Assembly: GCA_947630695.1 (NCBI GenBank)
Contig: CANRIM010000017.1
Coordinates: 1-46,494 of the forward strand
Length of the DNA: 46,494 bases
Direction of reading: 5' to 3'
From: an uncultured Lachnospiraceae bacterium
GTDB taxonomy: Bacteria; Bacillota; Clostridia; Lachnospirales; Lachnospiraceae
Shown: positions 8,399 through 17,900 of the stretch, piece by piece
How positions within the stretch are numbered: position 1 is the first letter of the stretch
Layout of the letters: the number at the start of each line of letters is the position of its first letter
Made by a program: the position numbers and the translations under genes
Notes under the pieces: generated by a model
The model's database searches: none
What the model was told of the DNA's origin: nothing
Seen by the model: the letters and a program-made list of their open reading frames with translations, nothing else

Positions 8399-10627
8399 CT
8401 ACTCCTGTTTTTTCAGTTTTGCAAAGCCGGCAAACATATGCTTCACGCCGAAGCGGTCAAAGTCCACCGTCACCTCATAGTCCCGGCCGCCGTCCTGAAT
8501 GGCAGTCACGGTGCCGGGGCCGAATTTGATATGGGACACCCGGTCCCCCGTCGTATAATCCAAGGGGGCTTTCGTAAAGGCGGAGGCCTTTTTCATGCCT
8601 GCAAAAGCGTTGGACGCAAAGCTGGCCTTTGCATCGGTATAGCTGTGGTCCTCCGTAAAGCTGATCCGCTTCTTTTCCTGGTGTTCAAAGGCGCCCGGCT
8701 GTAAAAGTTCCTTCGGTATTTCCTCCAGAAACCGGGAGGGTTTCTGATACATCTGCTCGCCCCGTACCATACGCAGGCGGGACCAGCTCAGCATCAGTTC
8801 CTCTCTGGCCCGGGTAATGCCCACATAGCAGAGCCGCCGTTCTTCTTCGATTTCGCCTTCGTCCCCGCTGTAGATCGCCAGCATGCCGGGGAACACGCCC
8901 TCTTCCATGCCGCTGATATACACCACCGGAAATTCCAGTCCTTTCGCGCCGTGGAGCGTCATCAGCACCACATAATCCGAACGGCTTTCCAGCGAATCGA
9001 TTTCCGCCACCAGCGCCACCTCCTGCAGAAAACCGTTTAATGTAGGCGTTTCCGCGCTTTCTTCATAGGAAACGATTTTATTCCGCAGTTCTTCCAGGTT
9101 CTGCAGCCGTTCTTCTGCTTCCTCTGTCTGCTCCGCTTCCAGTTCCGCCCGGTATCCGGTAGTCTCCAGAATATCGTCGAAAATCTCCGACAGCTTCAGG
9201 TATTCCAGACAGCTGCGCCACTTAAAGAAGGGTTCGGTAAACGAAGCGATGCGGGCGGTCGCACGCTGCAGTCCCACGATCTGATCCGCCCGGACTGTCG
9301 CGTCAAAAAACGTAATGTCATTTTCAAAGGCGTGCTGGGCAATCTTATCAATACTGGCCTGCCCGATGCCCCGTCTGGGCACGTTAATGATCCGTCTGGC
9401 CGCGATGTCGTCCATGCCGTTGTTAATGGTCTTCAGATACGCCAGCAGATCCTTGATCTCTTTGCGCGCGTAGAAATTCACACCGCCGATCAGCTGGTAG
9501 GGAATATTGGCGCCGATACATTTTTCTTCAAAAATACGGGACTGGGCGTTTGTCCGGTAAAGAATCGCAAAATCGCTGTACTTCCGGCCTTCGGTCCGCA
9601 TTTTTTTGCGGATATCCTCGATAATATGTTCCGCCTCGTCGTAGGCCGTCTGGGCGCTGTAACAGGCAATTTTTTCCCCCGTACCCTGATCGGTCCACAA
9701 ATGTTTCTTCTTTCTGGCCCGGTTGTTGGCAATCACCGCGTTGGCCGCGTCCAGAATATTGGAGGTGGAACGGTAATTCTGTTCCAGCCGGACGGTCTTC
9801 GCTTCGGGAAAATATTTTTCAAAATCCAGGATATTGGAAATATTCGCACCACGGAACCGGTAAATGGACTGATCGTCGTCTCCCACCACGCACAGATTGT
9901 GATATTTCGCCGCCAGCAGCCGGACAAACACAAACTGCACTTTGTTCGTATCCTGATACTCGTCGATATGAATATAACGGAAGCGTTCCTGATACTGTTC
10001 CAGCACCTGGGCGTCCGTCTGAAACAGCCGCACCGTATTCAGCAGCAGGTCGTCGAAATCCATGGCGTTGCTTTTTTTCAGCTGCGCCTCGTATTCCTTA
10101 TATACCCGGGCGGTCAGGATCTCATCCACATCACTGCCGGCCAGCTCCATACAGTCTTCCGTATCCACCAGTTGATTCTTGAAGGAAGATATTTTCGCCA
10201 GAAAGGTCCGATCTTTGTAGACCTTTGTATCCAGATTCCATTTTTTAATAATTTCCTTAATGACAGACTTCGAATCGTCTGTGTCATAAATGGAAAAATT
10301 GTTCTGATATCCGATTCTGTCCGCATAACGGCGCAAAATTCTGGCGCAGCTGGAATGAAAGGTGCTGACCCAGATCTGATCGGATCCTACGCCCACCAGC
10401 TGGCCGACCCGCTCCCGCATCTCATCCGCCGCCTTGTTGGTAAAGGTAATCGCCAGAATATGCCGGGGGGAAACGCCCTGTTCAATCAACCATGCAATCC
10501 GGTTTGTAAGTACTCTTGTTTTTCCGGTCCCTGCCCCTGCCAAAATCAAAAGCGGTCCTTCAGTATGAAGCACCGCTTCCTTTTGTTCCCGGTTCAGGGT
10601 ATCGGAAAGTGTATATGTCTTTTCCAT
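8399..10627 (-). CDS. pcrA: ATP-dependent DNA helicase PcrA/UvrD
   Basis: 742 residues from the ATG at 10625-10627; a TTG one codon earlier is less likely. Walker A is GAGTGKT at 31-37. Downstream the protein shows TFTNKAADEMRERV, DEYQDTN, GDDDQSIYRFRGA, EQNYRST, TLHGAKGLEFPVV and VGITRAREEL, the full SF1A helicase set. The C-terminus ends in the small Tudor-like domain (VSHIKFGPGTV...) through which PcrA binds RNA polymerase. It unwinds DNA 3'-5' in repair and replication-conflict resolution. It lies in a run with metK and rlmD. Confidence 0.97.
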   Translation of the reverse strand: MEKTYTLSDTLNREQKEAVLHTEGPLLILAGAGTGKTRVLTNRIAWLIEQGVSPRHILAITFTNKAADEMRERVGQLVGVGSDQIWVSTFHSSCARILRRYADRIGYQNNFSIYDTDDSKSVIKEIIKKWNLDTKVYKDRTFLAKISSFKNQLVDTEDCMELAGSDVDEILTARVYKEYEAQLKKSNAMDFDDLLLNTVRLFQTDAQVLEQYQERFRYIHIDEYQDTNKVQFVFVRLLAAKYHNLCVVGDDDQSIYRFRGANISNILDFEKYFPEAKTVRLEQNYRSTSNILDAANAVIANNRARKKKHLWTDQGTGEKIACYSAQTAYDEAEHIIEDIRKKMRTEGRKYSDFAILYRTNAQSRIFEEKCIGANIPYQLIGGVNFYARKEIKDLLAYLKTINNGMDDIAARRIINVPRRGIGQASIDKIAQHAFENDITFFDATVRADQIVGLQRATARIASFTEPFFKWRSCLEYLKLSEIFDDILETTGYRAELEAEQTEEAEERLQNLEELRNKIVSYEESAETPTLNGFLQEVALVAEIDSLESRSDYVVLMTLHGAKGLEFPVVYISGMEEGVFPGMLAIYSGDEGEIEEERRLCYVGITRAREELMLSWSRLRMVRGEQMYQKPSRFLEEIPKELLQPGAFEHQEKKRISFTEDHSYTDAKASFASNAFAGMKKASAFTKAPLDYTTGDRVSHIKFGPGTVTAIQDGGRDYEVTVDFDRFGVKHMFAGFAKLKKQE

Positions 10628-10649
10628 CAATCCGCTGTTCCTGTTCTTT

Positions 10650-11837
10650 TTATTTTACTGCCTGCTGCAGCTGCGCAACCATATCCGTCTGTTCCCAGGG
10701 CAGATCCAGTTCGTTTCTGCCGAAATGTCCGTAACAGGAGGTAGGGGCGTAAATGGGACGGCGCAGATCCAGTTTGCGAATGATTGCCGCCGGACGCAGA
10801 TCAAAGAGCTTCCGTACAATCTCCGTCAACTGTGCATCCGGAATCACGCCGGTGCCCGCCGTATTGACATTCACCGACATGGGACTTGCCACGCCGATGG
10901 CATAGGCCAGCTGCACCTCGCAGGATCTGGCAAGTTTTGCCGCTACGATATTTTTGGCCACGTATCTGGCCGCATAGGACGCCGACCGGTCTACCTTTGT
11001 GCAGTCCTTACCGGAAAAAGCGCCGCCGCCGTGCCTCGCATAGCCGCCGTAGGTATCTACAATAATTTTCCGTCCGGTAAGGCCGCTGTCACCCACGGGT
11101 CCGCCGATGACAAAGCGACCGGTGGGATTAAAGTAAAATCTGGTATCTGCATCCACCAGCTCTGCCGGAATGATCCGGTCACAGACATAGGTTTTCAGAT
11201 CCCGGTGAATCTGCTCCTGGGTCACGTTTTCGTCGTGCTGCGTGGAGATCACCACGGCTTCCAGCCGCCGCGGCCGTCCCTCGCCGTCATATTCCACCGT
11301 CACCTGGGTCTTGCCGTCGGGTCTTAAATAAGGCAGGGTGTTGTCTTTGCGCACCTTTGCAAGCTGCAGTGCCAGCTGCTCCGCCAGATAAATGGGATAC
11401 GGCATCAGCGCATCCGTATCGTCGTTGGCATAGCCGAACATCATGCCCTGATCTCCGGCGCCGGTTGCTTCGATATCTTCCTCCGTCATTCCCTGCCGGT
11501 TTTCCAGCGCGCAGTCCACGCCCCGGGCAATATCCGCGGACTGCTGTTCCAGCCGGACGATCACATCGATCTTGTCCGCATTGAATCCGCAGTCGTCATT
11601 GTCATAACCGATTTTTTTCAGGGTATCTCTGGTGATTTTTTCGTAATCCACCACCGCTTTCGTGGAAATCTCCCCGAACAGCATGACAAATCCGGTTTTG
11701 GTACATACTTCACAGGCCACACGGCTTTCCGGATCCTGCGCCAGGCAGGCGTCCAGCACCGCATCTGCAATCTGATCGCACACCTTATCCGGATGCCCTT
11801 CCGTTACTGCTTCCGAAGTAAATAATATTTTTTCCAT
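10650..11837 (-). CDS. metK: S-adenosylmethionine synthetase
   Basis: 395 residues, full length. The N-terminus carries [14 protein letters not shown]. Later motifs [12 protein letters not shown] (ATP-binding) and [17 protein letters not shown] (phosphate loop) are intact. It makes SAM from methionine and ATP, the donor also used by the rRNA methyltransferases RlmD and RsmA and the DNA methyltransferase PglX encoded in this window. GAGGAG lies before the start. The 48-nt upstream gap has no SAM riboswitch, so transcription probably comes from the GH18 gene promoter or an unseen site. Confidence 0.97.
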   Translation of the reverse strand: MEKILFTSEAVTEGHPDKVCDQIADAVLDACLAQDPESRVACEVCTKTGFVMLFGEISTKAVVDYEKITRDTLKKIGYDNDDCGFNADKIDVIVRLEQQSADIARGVDCALENRQGMTEEDIEATGAGDQGMMFGYANDDTDALMPYPIYLAEQLALQLAKVRKDNTLPYLRPDGKTQVTVEYDGEGRPRRLEAVVISTQHDENVTQEQIHRDLKTYVCDRIIPAELVDADTRFYFNPTGRFVIGGPVGDSGLTGRKIIVDTYGGYARHGGGAFSGKDCTKVDRSASYAARYVAKNIVAAKLARSCEVQLAYAIGVASPMSVNVNTAGTGVIPDAQLTEIVRKLFDLRPAAIIRKLDLRRPIYAPTSCYGHFGRNELDLPWEQTDMVAQLQQAVK

Positions 11838-11885
11838 ACGCTTTTCTCCTCATGTAAATAGGTAGCTGTCTTTTTGATTTTTCTT

Positions 11886-13568
11886 CTATTCGGGATAGTA
11901 TCTTACGATCACGTCCCAGCAGCCTTCCGTTTCAAATCCCAGCCGCCATGCTCCCATGCCGGCAATATCGTAACTTTGTATTTTCATCAGTTTTTCTTCC
12001 AGAGAACGTTCGTCCTCCACCCAGATCCGGTACACCGTACCGTTTTCTTCTTTTTCCGCATAATACTGTCCCGCTTCCGCATCCCAGGCCGGTTCCATAC
12101 CATGTCCGCTCAGAAAGGTCTGGGTATCGGCCATTCCAAGGGTCTGCCAGGAAAGGGTGTAGGGCGAATACGCCTCGCTGGCGTTTTCCGCGGCAATTTC
12201 CGCTTCTGTCTTCGGCGTATCGATCCAGAGTCTTGTATAAAAGGGCACGCCGTTGATCAGTTTTTCCTTCGGAACCTCTTCCAGCATCGTGCGGATCGCA
12301 TAATCCGTATATTCCAGCGAAGCCACGGAGCCTGCCCCCGTCTCTTCATTTAAGTGCTCGTCATAGGACATGACAATCACATAATCCGCAAAGACCGACT
12401 GTTCCTTCCTTCCGTAAAAGCTGTTGAAATTGTAAGGAACATAATTGTCCACCGAAAGCACCAGTCCGTTTTCATGACACCGGACGGACAGTTCCCGGAC
12501 AAATTCCACATAAGCCGCGCCCGTATCCTCCGGCAGTCCTTCGAAATCCAGATTAACGCCGTCGATGCCCAGCCGGACACACTCCGACACGATCTGATCG
12601 ATCATGTGCTGTCTGTGGCTGTAAAACGGCAATGCTTCCCGCACATCCGCATCGTAAGTGAAATTTTCAAACAGCGCCCACACTTCGATGCCGAGGCCAT
12701 GGCAGGTATCTACATAATTCTGATCTGCCAGCGACTGTATATTGCCGCTGCCGTCGGTCAGGAAAAACCAAGTGGGGCTGATGACATTGACGCCCTTTGC
12801 ATGTGCCAGTTTTTCTTTTAAATCCGCATTGCCGGACGCCGCAGACATCTGATGCCAGGCCAGGCAGATTTTTTCATTTCGTAAAAATGAAGAATATACC
12901 TGGTCTGCATTGGCAATCGTAATCGTGTCCTGATAAGCATCCGAAAGATATCTGGTCCGGATATAACCGATACAGCCGTCTGCCGATACCACATGGGTCC
13001 AGTCGTCCACCGTATCCAGAATTTCCAGCGCCTCTCCCACAGAGGTATCTTTTAACACCGGCGACTTGATGCCGGCACGATACCGGATCTGCGTCTCCTT
13101 TTTCACATTTGCAAAGGTTTTCTCCGCTGCCTGGGTGCTGATAATCAGCCGGTGCGGCTCCTGATATTCTTCGCAGGCAACCTGGGCGTATGCCATCAGT
13201 ATATCCAGACGGATACTGATTTCATCATCTTCCATCTTCACGCCGTCACTTAAGAACTGCGGTCCCTCCGGTTTCACATAAATGACCTGCTGCAATTCTT
13301 CATCAAAATAGAATCTGCTGCATATATATTTCTGAACCGTATCCAGCGTCAGATACACGCCGTCCTCTGCCTGCACCGCCTGTTCCTCCAGCAGGACATG
13401 ATCCACCATCAGCGCCACGTCCTGTGCCTTCGATATACCGAAAAACGTATTTAAATTATACCGCTGCGTGCCGGGTCTGAAGTGATTTCCGATCAGAAAC
13501 GCACCGGCAGCACAGACGATCAGCGCTGCAAATATTACGAACGGTAAAATGCTCCTTTTTTTTTGCAT
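11886..13568 (-). CDS. Membrane-anchored GH18 glycosidase with SH3-like domain
   Basis: 560 residues from the ATG at 13566-13568 (AGGAGGG at 6 nt); a 17-residue longer frame has no site. A membrane segment or uncleaved signal (about 7-28) is followed by a region resembling copper-amine-oxidase N-domain folds (50-135) and an SH3b-like stretch (about 168-210, ending VVSADGCIGYIRTRYL). The C-terminal GH18 barrel (about 230-560) has DGVNLDFEG with D336, D341 and probable proton donor E343. It resembles YaaH/YdhD-type enzymes that act on peptidoglycan, but the substrate is not proven. It heads a run leading to metK and pcrA. Confidence 0.87.
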   Translation of the reverse strand: MQKKRSILPFVIFAALIVCAAGAFLIGNHFRPGTQRYNLNTFFGISKAQDVALMVDHVLLEEQAVQAEDGVYLTLDTVQKYICSRFYFDEELQQVIYVKPEGPQFLSDGVKMEDDEISIRLDILMAYAQVACEEYQEPHRLIISTQAAEKTFANVKKETQIRYRAGIKSPVLKDTSVGEALEILDTVDDWTHVVSADGCIGYIRTRYLSDAYQDTITIANADQVYSSFLRNEKICLAWHQMSAASGNADLKEKLAHAKGVNVISPTWFFLTDGSGNIQSLADQNYVDTCHGLGIEVWALFENFTYDADVREALPFYSHRQHMIDQIVSECVRLGIDGVNLDFEGLPEDTGAAYVEFVRELSVRCHENGLVLSVDNYVPYNFNSFYGRKEQSVFADYVIVMSYDEHLNEETGAGSVASLEYTDYAIRTMLEEVPKEKLINGVPFYTRLWIDTPKTEAEIAAENASEAYSPYTLSWQTLGMADTQTFLSGHGMEPAWDAEAGQYYAEKEENGTVYRIWVEDERSLEEKLMKIQSYDIAGMGAWRLGFETEGCWDVIVRYYPE

Positions 13569-13601
13569 AAACCCTCCTGTACTGATGCTGACGTAAAATT
13601 T

Positions 13602-13630
13602 ATTATACACCAGATTCACTGATAAGACAA
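13602..13630 (-). promoter_or_regulatory. Sigma-A promoter of the GH18 gene
   Basis: On the minus strand, TTGTCT (13625-13630), a 17-nt spacer and TATAAT (13602-13607), about 33 nt before the GH18 start. Confidence 0.75.
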
Positions 13631-13650
13631 TGTTTTCCGGTTTGAAAATC

Positions 13651-13714
13651 AGCGGCAGAGCTGCAAAAAAGGCTGTCCGTTTCCTCCACTTTATTATTTA
13701 CATTCTCTGCCGCT
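13651..13714. repeat. Long-spaced inverted repeat in the GH18-mecA intergenic region
   Basis: AGCGGCAGAG (13651-13660) is matched exactly by CTCTGCCGCT (13705-13714), with a 44-nt spacer. It lies in a 409-bp gene-free stretch (13569-13977) holding the two divergent promoters; a weaker inverted repeat lies at 13792-13832. No gene was found in this stretch. The repeat could be an RNA structure or a protein site. Confidence 0.5.
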
Positions 13715-13886
13715 TATGTTATAGTCGTTTACCAGACAGTTATTCAATTTTATCTCATTATTGTCAAAATGGCAAGTTTCGTTTTATTTTTCCGAAAAAA
13801 TGGAAATTTTCACAAAAAAAACATTTTTCCGGATATAATTAAGCAGATAAATGGAATATCCTGTATAGATTTCCACTTTAAACTGC

Positions 13887-13915
13887 TTTACACATTTTTG
13901 AATTTTGTATATACT
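13887..13915 (+). promoter_or_regulatory. Sigma-A promoter of mecA
   Basis: TTTACA (13887-13892), a 17-nt spacer and TATACT (13910-13915), 62 nt before the mecA start. GAGGAGGAAGG forms the ribosome site. Confidence 0.8.
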
Positions 13916-13977
13916 AATATAGAAATGAAACAATACCGTTTTTGTGCCTTTATCACGCAGAGGAGGAAGGTGTTTGA

Positions 13978-14703
13978 ATGAAAATAGAGCTGATCAGTGA
14001 AAATCAGATCCGCTGCACCCTCACAAAAGAAGATCTGGCCGCGCGCCATATCAAGATCAGCGAGCTGGCATACGGTACCAGCAAGGCGCGGCTGCTTTTC
14101 AGGGAAATGATTGAAAAAGCTTCCGTAGACTATGGATTTATTACGGAAGATATTCCGTTGATGATTGAAGCGATTCCCATGTCTTCCGAAGGCATTGTAC
14201 TTCTCATTTCCAAAGTGAGCGAGCCGGACGAACTGGATACCAGATTTTCCGAATTTACCGCATATGACGAGGATGCGCTTGACGACTCCATGATTTCCGA
14301 TATGGAAGAAATACAATCTTCCGAGGAAAATCCGCTGCTGGATTTCTTCCGGCGGCTGTATGACCGGATCGAACAGGGCAAACTGAACGACCGGATTTCC
14401 GCTTCCGTTTCACAGGAAGTCGTCATGCTGACCTTTGACAATATGAACAGTGTCATCCGGATGGCACGGGACTTCAGGGAATTTTATAATGGAAAAAATT
14501 CCCTTTACCGCTCGCCGAAAGGCGGCCTGCATCTGCTGATGTCCGTACCCAAATCTTCCAAAGAAGACTACAACAATCTCTGCCTTCTCGCATCCGAGTA
14601 CGGAAAACTGGAATTTTGTCTCAAAGGAATGGAAGCGCACATTTCCGAGCATTATAACAAATTGATTGAAAATAATGCATTGCAGGTTTTGGCTGCAATG
14701 TAG
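13978..14703 (+). CDS. mecA: MecA adaptor protein for ClpC
   Basis: 241 residues. The N-terminal domain begins MKIELISENQIRCTLTKEDL, characteristic of MecA. An acidic, serine-rich linker (about 82-118) leads to the C-terminal domain that in this family docks on ClpC (YRSPKGGLHLLM...EYGKLE). MecA delivers regulators to the ClpCP protease. It has its own promoter and a strong GAGGAGG-type site. The DUF1858 gene follows 19 nt later and is probably co-transcribed. Confidence 0.92.
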   Translation: MKIELISENQIRCTLTKEDLAARHIKISELAYGTSKARLLFREMIEKASVDYGFITEDIPLMIEAIPMSSEGIVLLISKVSEPDELDTRFSEFTAYDEDALDDSMISDMEEIQSSEENPLLDFFRRLYDRIEQGKLNDRISASVSQEVVMLTFDNMNSVIRMARDFREFYNGKNSLYRSPKGGLHLLMSVPKSSKEDYNNLCLLASEYGKLEFCLKGMEAHISEHYNKLIENNALQVLAAM

Positions 14704-14722
14704 AAGTATGAAGGAGGATATG

Positions 14723-14926
14723 ATGCAGAAAATAACAAAGGATATGATCATTGCCGATATTCTTAACGTAGATCCGGCAATGGCAGACATTTTGCAGGCG
14801 GAGGGTATGCATTGCGTTTACTGTCCGTCCCAGAGCGGAGAAACGCTGGAAGCAGCGGCCATGGTTCACGGTCTGGACGCCGATACACTGGTAGACCGGA
14901 TGAACGAATATCTTTCTCTGAAATAA
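14723..14926 (+). CDS. DUF1858-domain small protein
   Basis: 67 residues. The ATG at 14723 was chosen over the adjacent in-frame ATG at 14720 because it stands 5 nt after AAGGAGG. The sequence KDMIIADILNVDPAMADIL followed by CVYCPSQSGETLEAA fits DUF1858, a small helical domain with a CxxC pair, sometimes fused to hybrid-cluster or redox proteins. Its function is unknown. Co-transcription with mecA is likely; a strong hairpin ends the unit. Confidence 0.87.
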   Translation: MQKITKDMIIADILNVDPAMADILQAEGMHCVYCPSQSGETLEAAAMVHGLDADTLVDRMNEYLSLK

Positions 14927-14952
14927 TTCATTTCCATCTCTGAAAATGAAAC

Positions 14953-14996
14953 ACCGGCATCATCGAAAACATCGATGATGCCGGTTTGTTTTTGCT
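14953..14996. terminator. Bidirectional terminator between DUF1858 gene and TPR/AAA-like gene
   Basis: A perfect 14-bp stem ACCGGCATCATCGA/TCGATGATGCCGGT (14953-14966, 14972-14985) with a 5-nt loop is followed on the plus strand by TTGTTTTTG. It lies between two convergent genes and can serve both, though the plus-strand T tract is better. Confidence 0.9.
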
Positions 14997-14998
14997 GT

Positions 14999-17900
14999 TT
15001 ATGAAAAATCCCGTTCTTTTAAGATAATATTGCCGTCCCGGTCCTTTGCTTTGGAACCCAGGCCACGGAACAGACGGTTGCTGTGGCTTTCATTGTTTAA
15101 AATGGCCTCATTAATAATGGTTTTCACATCCTGCAGCGTAACCAGACGATTCTTTGTCTTCTTCGCTGATATGGCAGAATAGAAGGCCAGCTGGGCAATG
15201 TCGTCGATCACATAACCGTAGCTTAACGCATAATTCTTGCCGAAATCCACGAACTGATCCAGATTGTACTGAGGAATCACAAAAGTATAGTCGAACAGGG
15301 GTGCCAGGTCCGGATGCTTTTCAAACAGCCGCTCCATCTTTCCCTGATCGGATACAAGGATTGTATAGATGCTGTTCTTCGTATTGTGCATTGCCTGTAT
15401 CAGCTCGCTGACCGCTACGCTGGAAAGCATCCCCGCATGTTCGATCAGGATCAGACCTTTGCCTACCTTCTCATATACCTTCAGCACGGATTTTTTATTC
15501 AAAGAGTCCGCGTCTACTTTCAAAGTCTGATTCGGCAGATCGGGGTTATTGACCCGGATGGACTTATACAGCCGCAGTGCCAGAGACGCTCTTCCGGATC
15601 CGGCTCGGCCGCAGATCACGAGATTGGTAAATTTCCGGTACTGTTGTTCGATGAATTCGGCAATCTGCTTTTCAATTTCCGGCACATTCATGAAATAGTC
15701 CATGATTTCCCATTGTTCATCATTCATGGGAACCACCTGCGCCTTCGCTTCCTCCTTGTCCAAATCTTCCACTTCCTTGGGCGCAATATCCGCAATGGAA
15801 TCCATGAGTTTTTCTTTGTTTTCATGGATCATTTCCCGGGTCTCTTCCGAAACTTCCGGTATGGTTTCTTCCGGTATATTCTCCGACAATATATCCGCTG
15901 CATCCGCCTGAATCGAAGCTTCCAGAATATTTTCCATAGCTGCCGTATCTGATACCTTAGGCGCATCCTGGAACAACCCGGAAAATTCCTCCGTCAGATT
16001 TTTTGTCAAACCTGTGGATTTCGAAGAAGCTTTTGCAGTGGGCATTTCCACGGTTTCAGGAACTTCCACTGTTTCCGGGGTTTCTGCCATTTCCGGCACT
16101 TCTTCGGTTTCCGTTGCTTCCACGACTTCCGGTACCTCTGCCATCTTCGGCGCTTCTGCTGCTTCCGATGCTTTTGCTGCTGCAACTGCTGCAGACGCTG
16201 CAACCGCAGCTGCCGCTGCGGATGCTGCCGCCGCTTTTACCGGTGTCGGGATTTCTTCCGCTGCCGGCACTTCCGTTTTTTCCGGCACTTCCATCTCCTC
16301 CGGCGTTTCTGCGATTTCCGGAATTTCCATGATCTCCGGAATGTCCGAAAGCTCCGAAGCGTCGATGCTCTCCATGGCGGCAACCGGTTCCGGAATATCC
16401 GGAATTTCAATCAGTTCCGGTGCTTTCGTCTCCGACACATGAACCTTTGCCTTCTCTGCAGCCATTTCCGCCTTTGCTTCCACTGCCGCGTCAATCACAG
16501 ACGTATCATGGGGATCTGATGCTTTTTCATTTGCATACGCCGTCATCATCATCAGACTTTTCATGACCGCATCGATTTCATTCGGATCCGGATCCTTGGA
16601 TTCCATCAGCTTTCTGGCCTGTTCCAACAGTTCTTTCTGACTGTCGGCCAGATATGTCTTTGCTTCTTCCTCCGCTATATACGGTACTGCCTTTGTTACC
16701 TGTTCCATATAATCACCTGCTATTCTTATGGCATGTTTTTTTGCTTCTTCCAGCTGTGCCTGTTCCTGTTCCTGCATATATTCCTCAAAACTGATCTGTC
16801 CGGGAATATCCTCATCTTCTGTTTCTGTTTCCATAATCATACGAATCTGCCCGTTGATTTCATCTTCCAGTGTACTGAACAGCTTCTCCTTTTTCCGGGT
16901 AAACTCTTCCGCATCCGGCGTCTCCATACTCTGCTGAACAATATCGGCCACATCGCTTTGCCCGGTGTCTGCTGCAGCTTTCTCTTCTGCTGCCGATGCT
17001 TCGGCATATCTGGAAATATTCGTTTTCAGCATCCGACGATCCATGACCGCGATGGTTTTATCGATTTCCGCCTTGTCGGTGGCATTCAGGATATGATTGA
17101 TGCTGTTTGCCAGATCCTTCTGCAAATTCAGCGTATCATACCGGCTGGGCGATACGGAGGACATATCAATATTATCCATGCCATCCAGTTCCGGATCCGA
17201 TGCATAAAAGCTGCGTTCCTCCGCTTTGCGGGCGGCGGACCTTGTCCATATCCTGCTGATCACATTCTGAAGGGACTTGGGAGAATGCATCCCTTTTTCC
17301 GGTTTTTCCTGTGACCTGTCTGCATCCTGCCCGCCGGATAATGCCCTTGCCAGCGCATTGGCCAGATCATCCGGTTTCATATCCTCTGCATGGGAAAGCA
17401 GTTCTTCCATGGTCTGATACCGGGGAGAATCTGCTTTCGGCGGCACATCCTGTTCCAAAAAATCGCCGGCGGGCCGTTCCTCTGCATACTGATCCGGTTC
17501 CGGCAGTGTATCCTCCGGAAAATCTTCCGCATACCGCTCCGGCTCCGACAGATCATCTTCCGCATACCGCTCCGGTTCCGGCAGATCGTCTTCCGGAAAA
17601 TCTTCCGCATACCGCTCCGGCTCTGACAATGTATCCTCCGGCAATACGGAAAACTTTTCGGCATTTCCTGTTTCTTCCGCATACCCTTCTGTTTCCGGAT
17701 ACGCTTCCGCAGTGTCGGCCTGCCCGGCACTTTCATCAATAAATTCCATTCCGGGCACATTCTCCGACCGATCCGGTTCCGGCATAGAAGTCCGCCACTC
17801 CGGGGCTTTGATCTTTTCCATCACCGGAAGATGAAAGGTAGGGAATTTTGTTTCTCCCAACATTTCCCGGTCTTCGGTTTCCGCAGCCGCCGCGTCTTCC

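Noticed and set aside
9332-10744. 470-codon open frame on the plus strand
   Set aside because: It lies opposite pcrA and metK, which have full motifs; no ribosome site and no recognisable domain.
11838-11885. SAM riboswitch before metK
   Set aside because: The gap is 48 nt and has no room for the fold.
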